DNA of 64,000 nt from Vibrio pelagius (GTDB taxonomy: Bacteria; Pseudomonadota; Gammaproteobacteria; Enterobacterales; Vibrionaceae): contig NZ_AP025503.1 of assembly GCF_024347575.1 (NCBI RefSeq), forward strand, positions 496,001-560,000. The letters are read 5' to 3'. The translations under genes were made by a program, and so were the position numbers. The notes below the pieces were generated by a model, which did not search any database, had not been told where the DNA came from, and saw nothing but the letters and a program-made list of their open reading frames with translations. This document shows, piece after piece, positions 31,964 through 38,985 of this stretch; within the stretch, counting starts at the first letter, position 1; each line of letters begins with the position of its first letter.

Positions 31964-32087
31964 ATGCCTGCTAGTTTGGCGAGATATGAAATGATGAAAA
32001 TATGGAATAGATTACTGTCTCGTGTTTCGTTGTTTTCATTTTTGTAACGGTGGTAATTTGTGCTCTCAACGTTAAGGAGTGAGACAC

Positions 32088-32867
32088 ATGGACATTACCA
32101 TTGAGATTCTAGCGATACTGTTTTTTGTCGCGACAGCGGCAGGCTTTATTGATGCGATGGCTGGTGGTGGTGGACTGTTAACACTCCCGGCGCTTTTGGC
32201 CGCAGGCGTTCCGCCGACTCAAGCGTTGGCGACTAATAAACTGCAGAGCTCTTTCGGTAGTTTTTCTGCAAGCTGGTACTTTGTCCGTAATGGCATCGTC
32301 AGTATCAAAGAGATGCGTTTTGCAATCTTATGTACCTTTATTGGTTCTGCTATTGGTGCCGAATTAGTCCAGTATATCGACGCGAGTTTACTCACTAGCT
32401 TGATCCCACTACTACTGATCGCTATCTCACTCTACTTTCTGTTAGCCCCACAAACTAAGACCAGCGAAGGGAAGCAACGTGTATCGGAGGCGATGTTTGC
32501 GCTGTGTGTTGGTGGTGGTGTGGGTTTTTATGATGGCTTCTTTGGACCGGGCACCGGTTCTATCTTCACAGTCTGCTTTGTCGCAATTGGTCACTTTTCT
32601 TTAGTGGATGCGACTGCGCGTACCAAAGTGCTGAACTTTACATCGAATATTGCCGCATTGATCTTCTTCATTATTGCTGGCCTACCAATTTGGGAACTCG
32701 GTTTAGTGATGGCTGTCGGTGGCTTTATTGGCGCACAATTAGGTGCCAAGATTGTGGTTACCAAAGGACAAAAGTGGATCCGCCCTTTGGTGATCGTGAT
32801 GTCAATGTTGATGGCTTCTAAACTCCTTTGGGAACAGCATCAACAATGGATTCTATCAGTGCTTTAA
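32088..32867 (+). CDS. TSUP-family membrane transporter (YfcA-like)
   Basis: The 259-residue protein is an inner membrane permease of the TSUP (TauE/SafE/YfcA) family, whose members move small sulfur compounds or other anions. Substrate is unknown here. Eight hydrophobic segments are visible. The family repeats are AGFIDAMAGGGGLLTLPALLAAG (about 18-40) and GFYDGFFGPGTGSIF (about 146-160). The ATG at 32088 follows AAGGAG. Its 3' end overlaps the convergent LysR-type gene by 50 bp, so transcripts of the two genes are partly antisense. Confidence 0.88.
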   Translation: MDITIEILAILFFVATAAGFIDAMAGGGGLLTLPALLAAGVPPTQALATNKLQSSFGSFSASWYFVRNGIVSIKEMRFAILCTFIGSAIGAELVQYIDASLLTSLIPLLLIAISLYFLLAPQTKTSEGKQRVSEAMFALCVGGGVGFYDGFFGPGTGSIFTVCFVAIGHFSLVDATARTKVLNFTSNIAALIFFIIAGLPIWELGLVMAVGGFIGAQLGAKIVVTKGQKWIRPLVIVMSMLMASKLLWEQHQQWILSVL

Positions 32868-33663
32868 CTCGCGGTGATTGATAGCTATTTGGTCGCACGC
32901 AGATGTGAATCGGGCGAATCAAATTTTTGAGCTCCTTAAAACTGAACAGATACTGAGGAGCAATGTTGAGCGTTTTGACGATTGATAGAGGAATCAATGC
33001 AGGACCGGTTCCACCTAATGCTAGCTGCGCGGCTGCGGTATAGGCATCCATCTCCATTAGTGGTTTAACACCAAACTTCTCAAGCACTGACAGTTGATAG
33101 CTATTGGCTGGGTTGGTCATATCATTGGTGATGACACGCTCTGGTAGACGCTCTAAATGCGTTGAACTTACAATGTAGAATGGTTCGTCAAAAAGATGAA
33201 AGGTCATCAGTCCGTGGTGAGGGGGAAGTACCCCAGCACACAATCCTAGCGTCGCTTTCCCTGATTGCACTCGCTCGATGATCCGAGGTGTGTGGTTGGT
33301 GGTGATAGTGATGTATTTATCGTGCTGGATAAAGTCGCCCATCATCTTACCGAGGTAGCCGGCAATCAGTGATTTAGAGCTATCTAAGGTGATTAGCGTG
33401 GTATCTTCTAGCTCTTGTTGTTCGTAGATAAGTCCACGTAGTTCATTGAATGCGGGACCGATACTCTCGATAAGAGCAACGCCGTCCGGAGAGAGCTTAA
33501 TCTGTCGCCCATTGGGTTCGATCAGCTTTTTACCTAACTTCTTTTCTAAGTTGGCAATCCGTTTACTGACCGCTGACTGACTGATGTACAACAGGCTGCC
33601 AGTACGGCTCATGGTTTTTGCTTTACTGAGTACTAATAGTGTTTCAATACCTTCAAGTAGCAT
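32818..33663 (-). CDS. LysR-family transcriptional regulator
   Basis: This is a LysR-type regulator of about 281 residues. The N-terminal winged helix-turn-helix is IETLLVLSKAKTMSRTGSLLYISQSAVSKRIANLEKKLGKKLI. A type 2 periplasmic-binding-like effector domain follows, starting near ITLDSSKSLIAGYLGKMM. I use ATG 33663, but neither it nor the TTG at 33699 has a good ribosome site. The target and ligand are not known. It is convergent with the TSUP permease and lies downstream of the flavodoxin-like gene. A 25-bp palindrome sits at its 5' end, a likely autoregulatory site. Confidence 0.85.
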   Translation of the reverse strand: MLLEGIETLLVLSKAKTMSRTGSLLYISQSAVSKRIANLEKKLGKKLIEPNGRQIKLSPDGVALIESIGPAFNELRGLIYEQQELEDTTLITLDSSKSLIAGYLGKMMGDFIQHDKYITITTNHTPRIIERVQSGKATLGLCAGVLPPHHGLMTFHLFDEPFYIVSSTHLERLPERVITNDMTNPANSYQLSVLEKFGVKPLMEMDAYTAAAQLALGGTGPALIPLSIVKTLNIAPQYLFSFKELKNLIRPIHICVRPNSYQSPRVKALIESIVDAVPKGV

Positions 33664-33677
33664 AGGGTTATTGATGA

Positions 33678-33702
33678 AAGTTGGGAATAATACTCCCAAC
33701 TT
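33678..33702. promoter_or_regulatory. 25-bp palindrome at the LysR gene start (candidate LTTR box)
   Basis: AAGTTGGGA (33678-33686) and TCCCAACTT (33694-33702) are perfect 9-bp arms around a 7-bp AT-rich centre. It fits the T-N11-A interrupted dyad bound by LysR proteins and overlaps the region just upstream of the preferred start codon. A weak terminator for the flavodoxin gene is an alternative, but there is no T run. Confidence 0.55.
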
Positions 33703-33723
33703 ATCTCAATCAGACCTTCGGCT

Positions 33724-34296
33724 CTACTGTTTACTTGCCAGTTCTTGAACCAGAGTTGCGATCCTGGTTCCGTAGTAGCGAGCAGTGAGTAGGTCATTGG
33801 CATTTACGTTACCTTCACCATCATCGATACTCGACACTAAGCCAATGTTAGAGCCTGTGCGATTGAGGCCTAAATCATCGGTATGCTTAGAGGCATCAAG
33901 CCCAATCCATAACATTCCATGCTGACACGCCAGTGTGAAGAAACTCAATAGTGTTTGTTGTTGCTCTCCATTGAGACTGCCGCCCGTGGTAAAGCCTGCG
34001 GCGAATTTATTGCGCCAAGCTTTAGCACAGTAAGGATCACTGCTGGCGTCCATAAATGCCTTGAATTGTGCGGCTGGGCTTCCCATGTAAGTCGGTGATC
34101 CAAATACAATCGCCTCGCACTCGCCAAGCTGCTTGATTTTTTGCTCGTTGATGTAGCGACCTTCTACAATTTCACTGGGTAAAACCTCAATCATGGTGAT
34201 GGATTGAGATTGAGCCTCGACACCTTCGGCGAGGGCTTGGGCGACAGCTTTCGTTGCACCACACTTAGAGAAGAAAACAATACCGATCTGACTCAT
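33724..34296 (-). CDS. Flavodoxin-fold (WrbA-like) FMN protein
   Basis: The 190-residue protein has a flavodoxin-like fold: an N-terminal FMN phosphate loop IVFFSKCGATKAVAQALAEG (about 5-24), the SPTYMGSPAAQFKAFMD segment (about 68-84) contacting the flavin ring, and AGFTTGGSLNGEQQQTL (about 100-116). These resemble WrbA-type NAD(P)H:quinone oxidoreductases and NADPH-dependent FMN reductases. An exact substrate cannot be given. It starts 3 bp after the VOC gene stop codon, so the two are coupled. Confidence 0.85.
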   Translation of the reverse strand: MSQIGIVFFSKCGATKAVAQALAEGVEAQSQSITMIEVLPSEIVEGRYINEQKIKQLGECEAIVFGSPTYMGSPAAQFKAFMDASSDPYCAKAWRNKFAAGFTTGGSLNGEQQQTLLSFFTLACQHGMLWIGLDASKHTDDLGLNRTGSNIGLVSSIDDGEGNVNANDLLTARYYGTRIATLVQELASKQ

Positions 34297-34299
34297 TGG

Positions 34300-34713
34300 T
34301 TAATCCTCGTAGCGATTTTTGTTTTCAGCATTTTGAGTAAGGTACTCAATGAACTCCCACTCAACACCGCTTGCATCGTAAAAATAGACGCGCTTGCGAA
34401 ACGGGTTGTCCTCTCCGATATCGTTCTGTTCATAGCCAGCAGCTAATAAGCGTTTCTCAACACGATCAACGTCATCAACAACGATACCAATGTGATTAAT
34501 ACCCACATCTAGATAAGGGGAGCGATCGGTTTGTTCTCTCTCAACCACCTCTTGAAGGGCGATATAACTGTCGTCAGTACCAATATGGCACCAGCGATAA
34601 TTCGTTTGTCCACGATGGCGCTCTTTAAATTCAGGGATTGCGGTTTGGATAAATTGGACGGCGTCATCAATATTACTGACGGTGATATTTGCGTGTTCAA
34701 CATAAGCCTGCAT
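34300..34713 (-). CDS. VOC-superfamily (glyoxalase/dioxygenase fold) protein
   Basis: The 137-residue protein is a single vicinal-oxygen-chelate module: VEHANITVSNIDDAVQFIQTA at the N-terminus, NHIGIVVDDVDRVEKRLLAAGY in the second half, and RVYFYDASGVEWEFIEYLT at the end. Metal-ligand candidates are H7, H73 and E117-E120. GGAGG precedes the ATG. The gene is first in a small minus-strand unit with the flavodoxin-like gene, and has a large dyad in its promoter. Detoxification of a reactive carbonyl or quinone is a guess from context. Confidence 0.8.
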   Translation of the reverse strand: MQAYVEHANITVSNIDDAVQFIQTAIPEFKERHRGQTNYRWCHIGTDDSYIALQEVVEREQTDRSPYLDVGINHIGIVVDDVDRVEKRLLAAGYEQNDIGEDNPFRKRVYFYDASGVEWEFIEYLTQNAENKNRYED

Positions 34714-34734
34714 GGGAACCTCCAGTGTTCTCTA

Positions 34735-34776
34735 ATTAGTAAATAAATAACTTTATAAATATATTTGTTTACTAAT
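34735..34776. promoter_or_regulatory. 42-bp dyad in the VOC-flavodoxin promoter (candidate operator)
   Basis: ATTAGTAAATAAATA (34735-34749) and TATTTGTTTACTAAT (34762-34776) are inverted repeats matching at 14 of 15 positions across a 12-bp AT-rich centre. The dyad sits 22-63 bp upstream of the VOC start codon, over the expected promoter. TetR-, MarR- or HxlR-type repressors bind sites of this shape; which protein binds here is unknown. Confidence 0.6.
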
Positions 34777-34873
34777 ATAGTTCAAAAAATGACTAAGTAA
34801 ATAAAAAGCTTTATTTAATCTGTTTTGTTTTACGTAGAGCAAGCTTGCGTGCAACCACTAGAACGACAGGTAC

Positions 34874-34900
34874 AAAAAAAGGCTCTGGAGAGCCTTTGAT
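34874..34900 (-). terminator. Terminator between the TRIC gene and the VOC promoter region
   Basis: AAAGGCTCT and AGAGCCTTT pair around a GG loop. Read leftwards the stem is followed by a T7 tract, so it terminates the TRIC-like gene ending at 34931. The rightward side also has a T-rich stretch, so it may act in both directions. The remaining bases to 34734 show no gene. Confidence 0.8.
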
Positions 34901-34930
34901 TTTTGTTCTTAGGTTCAAGCACTTAGAGCA

Positions 34931-35551
34931 CTATTTATTGAGGGCAAATGTTGGCAGAGATAGATGCCAGCGAATGGCTCCCAAGCGAATCAATAGGGTA
35001 GAGAAGACACCGGCTAGGAAAGCTGTCTCGGAATCTTGCCCCATGCTAAGAGCCGTTGTGTGGAATACGCCGCCGATGATACATGCTGTGGCATAGACTT
35101 CACTTCGTAGGACCATTGGTACTTCTCGCGCCAATACATCGCGGATAATACCGCCGCCGCAGCCAGTAATCACACCCATGATGATCGCGACCAGTGCAGA
35201 GTCTTGATAGCTCAGCGATTTCTCTACACCAATACCAACAAACACAGCCAAACCGACCGCATCACACACTGGTAGAATCCACCAAGGGAGACGCTTGGGA
35301 CGCCTTACGATGATCATTGTCAGCAGACAGGTTATAAGGATAACCCACAAATAAGTGGTATCGGTGATCCAGAATACAGGAGTGGCACCCAACGCCATAT
35401 CGCGAATCGTACCACCACCAATAGCAGTCACACTGCCTAGAACTGCGACACCAAATGGGTCCATTTTCAAGCGGCCAGCGACAAATACGCCAGAGATGGC
35501 AAAAATAGCCGTACCGAATAAGTCGATAAAGTAAAGCAGCATGGAGTCCAT
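34931..35551 (-). CDS. TRIC-like cation channel family membrane protein (YicG/UPF0126)
   Basis: The 206-residue inner membrane protein has two copies of the family domain, each with the glycine-rich signature GGGTIRDMALG (about 46-56) and CGGGIIRDVLAREVP (about 131-145). Seven hydrophobic segments are visible. Bacterial homologues were called UPF0126 and are structurally related to TRIC potassium channels; the physiological role of the bacterial form is not settled. It lies 71 bp downstream of btuF on the same strand. Confidence 0.85.
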   Translation of the reverse strand: MDSMLLYFIDLFGTAIFAISGVFVAGRLKMDPFGVAVLGSVTAIGGGTIRDMALGATPVFWITDTTYLWVILITCLLTMIIVRRPKRLPWWILPVCDAVGLAVFVGIGVEKSLSYQDSALVAIIMGVITGCGGGIIRDVLAREVPMVLRSEVYATACIIGGVFHTTALSMGQDSETAFLAGVFSTLLIRLGAIRWHLSLPTFALNK

Positions 35552-35622
35552 GATACTGATGCTCTTATTTAAATTGTAGGGACAGGTATACGGCGAATTG
35601 TACGAAAAATCGCATCAAATAG

Positions 35623-36471
35623 TTAGCGATTTTGACGTGCTTTATCAAAGTAATCACACACCTGTTGGATAGCGTGTAGTGTTCGTGTCGTAGGGCGATT
35701 TATCCAGTCAGAATTGAGTGACCAAATTTGCTCTTTTTCAACCGCAGGGATCTCATCGCCCCAATCGCTCCACATGGTGCCGTTCTCAATGGCATGGCGA
35801 GAGGTGAAGATAACTTCCGGCTTTTTAAGCACCACTTGTTCAATGCTCACTTGTGGGTAAGAGGTCGCAGCGTCTTCGAAAATGTTTTGGCCACCACAGA
35901 ACTCAAAGACTTCACTTGGCCAGTGACCTTGTGCAACTGTGATGATAGGTTTTTCACTCAGTTGGTAGAAGTATTGAACAGGTTCGGCGTCTTGATACTT
36001 AGACTTGAGTTGTTCAAGCTGGTTTCGATAAGCTTTGGCATTACTGAGTCCAACGCTAGGATCGCTAGAGTATTGACTGAGATGCTCAATATTACTGGCG
36101 ATGCTATCTAGGCTCTTGGTTTGTGAGTAGTAGATCTCAAAGCCAAATTGTTTGAGTTTCGCAAGCTCTCTCGGGGGGTTGCCAGCAGGCCAAGCCAGAA
36201 TCAGGTCGGGCTGAAGCGCAATGATCTTCTCGACCTTTATCCCTTGATAGTTGGCGACCTTAGGCAGCTTATCAGCTTCGGGTGGGTAGTCGCTTTTTTC
36301 GCTCACTGCAATCAAGTTGTCACCAAGTCCTGCACTGTAAGCCAACTCTGTAGCGTGTGGGGCAAGGCTGATGACACGCTTTGCCTCGCTATGAGTTTGT
36401 GCCAACGCATTGGATTGCCATAAACAGAGTGAAAGTACAGAGATAGCTGTACAAGAGGAAGAAAACTTCAC
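35623..36471 (-). CDS. btuF: Vitamin B12 periplasmic binding protein BtuF
   Basis: BtuF binds cobalamin in the periplasm and passes it to the BtuCD transporter. The 282-residue protein has a signal peptide (MKFSSSCTAISVLSLCLWQSNALA). A class III binding-protein fold follows, with KRVISLAPHATELAYSAGLG, AVSEKSDYPPEA, and IKVEKIIALQPDLILAW. The start is 1 bp after the cbiB stop. No btuCD genes are in the window. The pairing with cbiB supports a corrinoid-salvage role, and I see no cobalamin riboswitch upstream. Confidence 0.9.
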   Translation of the reverse strand: MKFSSSCTAISVLSLCLWQSNALAQTHSEAKRVISLAPHATELAYSAGLGDNLIAVSEKSDYPPEADKLPKVANYQGIKVEKIIALQPDLILAWPAGNPPRELAKLKQFGFEIYYSQTKSLDSIASNIEHLSQYSSDPSVGLSNAKAYRNQLEQLKSKYQDAEPVQYFYQLSEKPIITVAQGHWPSEVFEFCGGQNIFEDAATSYPQVSIEQVVLKKPEVIFTSRHAIENGTMWSDWGDEIPAVEKEQIWSLNSDWINRPTTRTLHAIQQVCDYFDKARQNR

Positions 36472-36472
36472 A

Positions 36473-37426
36473 TTAAATCCCTTGGTGAATAATCAGTAAT
36501 AGAGCGCTTTGAATCAGTAGCCACGCCAGTATTCGCCAAGCGAGCATTTTTTGCAGTTGGGCTAGATGCAGCGCCGATGGCGCTATTCGCCCACCTAGTT
36601 TGGCTCTTACCGCTTTAACGTCGTCATAGATTGCGGGACCACCGAGTGATAGTTCGAGTTTATTACCTGCTGAAGTGATGAGCCAAGCAGGGCCAGGCAG
36701 TGGCCAAGAGCGGCTCTGAGTCAGCATCATTGAGAAGGTATTACTTGCGTTGTGACCTACCACAATCATCAAGGCAAAGAGTCGTAATGGAATAAACTCT
36801 AGAACCGCGACCACTTTCACTACGCTGGAACCAAATGGAGCAAAGCGTTGTCTGCTTGGTGACCAAGCGCGCGCTAACTCTGCGGTTAAACGGTACATGA
36901 GTGCCGCAATGCCTCCACCAATGGCGTACCAAAAGAGCACGCAGATGACGTTGCGACCGTAACCCATAATCAGAGTTTCGGCAGAAGCTTTTCCAAGTCC
37001 CAATGTAGACAGCGTATCGGTTTGTCGATTAACCACAGGCGCGAGCAGTTTACGTGCTTGCGGCTTATTATCCTGACTGAGTGCGCGAATCAGTTGGCTT
37101 GCAAGCTTCTCGTTGTTGCGCCAATCGATGGCAAGCAACAGAAGGGCAAGTTCAAATAGTTGTGGCTGCCACATCAGAGGCTTGAGGGCGATAAGCAGAA
37201 TGAGCGCAGGAAAACACATCAACAACCAAGCTAAGGTTCCAGAGATTAAGCTCTGTGAGTAGTTGCGATGATTGTTGACCTTGTTGGCGAGCTGTTCAGC
37301 GAACTTGTGCCAGAGGGTAACTGGGTGAGCAGAGTGAGGAATCGGTAAGATTAAATGAAAGAGCAGTGCTCCCCACATAACGAGGAGCACGCCATTTGCA
37401 AATACCTGATCAAACAGTGTTTGCAT
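36473..37426 (-). CDS. cbiB: Adenosylcobinamide-phosphate synthase-like CbiB/CobD
   Basis: CbiB attaches the aminopropanol arm to cobyric acid, a step in cobalamin synthesis and corrinoid remodelling at the inner membrane. The 317-residue protein has several membrane segments and family signatures: RDTDTLSTLGL-like QTDTLSTLGLGKASAETLI (about 135-153), FWYAIGGGIAALMYR and EFIPLRLFALM. The HPV motif near the N-terminus is present as HSAHPVTLW. It is shorter and more divergent than enteric CbiB. It sits between mtnN (10 bp) and btuF (1 bp), suggesting salvage rather than de novo synthesis. Confidence 0.85.
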   Translation of the reverse strand: MQTLFDQVFANGVLLVMWGALLFHLILPIPHSAHPVTLWHKFAEQLANKVNNHRNYSQSLISGTLAWLLMCFPALILLIALKPLMWQPQLFELALLLLAIDWRNNEKLASQLIRALSQDNKPQARKLLAPVVNRQTDTLSTLGLGKASAETLIMGYGRNVICVLFWYAIGGGIAALMYRLTAELARAWSPSRQRFAPFGSSVVKVVAVLEFIPLRLFALMIVVGHNASNTFSMMLTQSRSWPLPGPAWLITSAGNKLELSLGGPAIYDDVKAVRAKLGGRIAPSALHLAQLQKMLAWRILAWLLIQSALLLIIHQGI

Positions 37427-37436
37427 TTTGAGTGAC

Positions 37437-38132
37437 TTATTTAAGTAGGTCTACCATTTTAATCACCATCTCAGAAGAGCTCTTCGCTGCTAGCGGTAGG
37501 AACTCTTCAAAGCTCATTGGTGACTCTTTGTCTGCTACGTCAGAGATTGCGCGTACCACAACAAACGGTACTTCGAATTGGTGACAAGCTTGTGCGATTG
37601 CAGAGGCTTCCATCTCAACCGCTACTACAGATGGGAAGTGCTTGCGGATGAACTCTTGACGCTCAGCCGTGCACACGAAGGCATCGCCAGTACAGATTAG
37701 ACCGCGTACTGCGTGTGTGTCTTCCATTTGTGCTAGTGCTTTCTCAGCAACGTCCATTAGCTTCGCATCTGCTTGGAATGCCGCTGGTTGACCTGCCATT
37801 TGGCCGATCTCGTAACCAAATGCAGTCACGTCTGCATCGTGGTGACGAACTTCAGTAGAGATAACCACATCGCCTAGGTTAAGTGTTGAATCAAAACCGC
37901 CTGCAGAGCCAGTGTTTAAAACCACGTCTGGTTGATATTCGCTTAGTAGGATAGAAGTACCTACCGCCGCAGCTACCTTACCAATGCCAGATTGCAGTAA
38001 CACAACATCAACACCATTTAACTGACCTGAGAAAAAGGTACAGCCGCCTTTCTTCACTTCTGTCATCTCTGTGATTGCTGATTTTAGGATCGCAACTTCT
38101 TGCTCCATTGCGCCAATGATGCCGATTTTCAT
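37437..38132 (-). CDS. mtnN: 5'-methylthioadenosine/S-adenosylhomocysteine nucleosidase MtnN (Pfs)
   Basis: MtnN cleaves methylthioadenosine and S-adenosylhomocysteine, recycling SAM by-products and supplying the LuxS substrate for autoinducer-2. I start at [17 protein letters not shown] (ATG 38130-38132) with AAGAG upstream; the frame extends further but without signals. The protein is 231 residues. It has the catalytic glutamate region [14 protein letters not shown] (about 76-83), [14 protein letters not shown] (about 170-183) and the ISDVADKES loop with the catalytic aspartate. Confidence 0.95.
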   Translation of the reverse strand: MKIGIIGAMEQEVAILKSAITEMTEVKKGGCTFFSGQLNGVDVVLLQSGIGKVAAAVGTSILLSEYQPDVVLNTGSAGGFDSTLNLGDVVISTEVRHHDADVTAFGYEIGQMAGQPAAFQADAKLMDVAEKALAQMEDTHAVRGLICTGDAFVCTAERQEFIRKHFPSVVAVEMEASAIAQACHQFEVPFVVVRAISDVADKESPMSFEEFLPLAAKSSSEMVIKMVDLLK

Positions 38133-38246
38133 GTGTAGTCTCTTAATAAGGTTGTTTTTACAATAGGGTGAAATTGTAGCATGGAAGAGAAGCATCAAGC
38201 GACAGCACTTGTGCACTTCTCTTCGGTATCACAACTGCGGGTATGA

Positions 38247-38675
38247 TTACTCAATAAGCCCAGCTTTTGTCAGCTCTGCTCTTAAGGTATCCACGCGTTT
38301 GCGGTTCACGCCAAAGTCCGAATGACCGGTACGAGACTCTGAACGAACCAAAAGATTATTGCCTTCAATTTTGAGTTCTAAGTCATCGACAAAACGCATG
38401 ATCTTGCTGGTAAATTCGACACGTAAGTAATCGTCATTCTTTACGGCTGTTTTGGTTCTAGGTTGCTGCAATATGACCGCTTCAATCTGAGACAGGCTGA
38501 CGCCATCAGTGAGAGTAAATGGAGCAATGCTGTGTTGCTCACGAGAATCTTGAGTTGAGACACAGTTAGGCTTGTCGCCACATGGGTTTTTAGTTCTGTC
38601 TTCCATTGTTTGATTTCCTTGGCTACAGCCTGAGAGTCCGATAAGAAGGGCGGAGAGCAAGACGACTTTTTTCAT
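38247..38675 (-). CDS. DUF1499-family lipoprotein
   Basis: The 142-residue protein starts MKKVVLLSALLIGLSGCSQ (ATG 38673-38675 after AAAGGAG), a lipoprotein signal with cysteine at residue 17. The mature part contains NPCGDKPNCVSTQDSREQHSIAPF, the hallmark of DUF1499, and ends in SRTGHSDFGVNRKRVDTLRAEL. The function of this family is unknown. It is 114 bp upstream of mtnN on the same strand. Its upstream side is occupied by a dispersed repeat, so its promoter must be in or beside that repeat. Confidence 0.85.
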   Translation of the reverse strand: MKKVVLLSALLIGLSGCSQGNQTMEDRTKNPCGDKPNCVSTQDSREQHSIAPFTLTDGVSLSQIEAVILQQPRTKTAVKNDDYLRVEFTSKIMRFVDDLELKIEGNNLLVRSESRTGHSDFGVNRKRVDTLRAELTKAGLIE

Positions 38676-38730
38676 TATTTTCTCCTTTGTCTTTAATGGG
38701 AGTATACGGCTTATCCCATTGATGATCGTC

Positions 38731-38892
38731 ATACCAATCACAGTAAGTAAGTGATCAAAAATAGCGCAGGAAAAAGGCTTGAGAACAAGGCGGAATTTTT
38801 CGATAAGTAGTTATTCTACAATCAAAAATTCTAACGCAGTTATCGAGCATTTTAACAAGCTAGGGTGAGCAATTATTTACTACGATTGGTAT
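38731..38892. repeat. 162-bp MITE-like repeat with ATACCAATC/GATTGGTAT ends
   Basis: The element begins ATACCAATCACAGTAA (38731) and ends with its inverted counterpart TTATTTACTACGATTGGTAT (38892); the outer 16 bases match at 14 positions. The interior has no coding frame. I recognise this as a repeat scattered through intergenic regions of many Vibrio genomes. It lies directly upstream of the DUF1499 lipoprotein gene and may supply or insulate its promoter. Confidence 0.75.
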
Positions 38893-38927
38893 CATAATAC
38901 TAAGGGTTAATTATATGACTTAAAAAG

Positions 38928-38965
38928 GAAAAAGGATCCCTAATGAGATCCTTTTATTTTTTTGT
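38928..38965 (-). terminator. Terminator after the diflavin reductase gene
   Basis: AAAAGGATC and GATCCTTTT pair around an eight-base loop. Both sides carry A/T runs. Read leftwards it follows the diflavin reductase stop (38986) and is preceded and followed by A- and T-rich tracts, a bidirectional-type terminator. Confidence 0.75.
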
Positions 38966-38985
38966 GTTACCTCGGACTAAAAGAC

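Noticed and set aside
38133..38216. 28-residue N-terminal extension of MtnN
   Set aside because: [12 protein letters not shown] is the family start; the extension has no matching signal and would be atypical.
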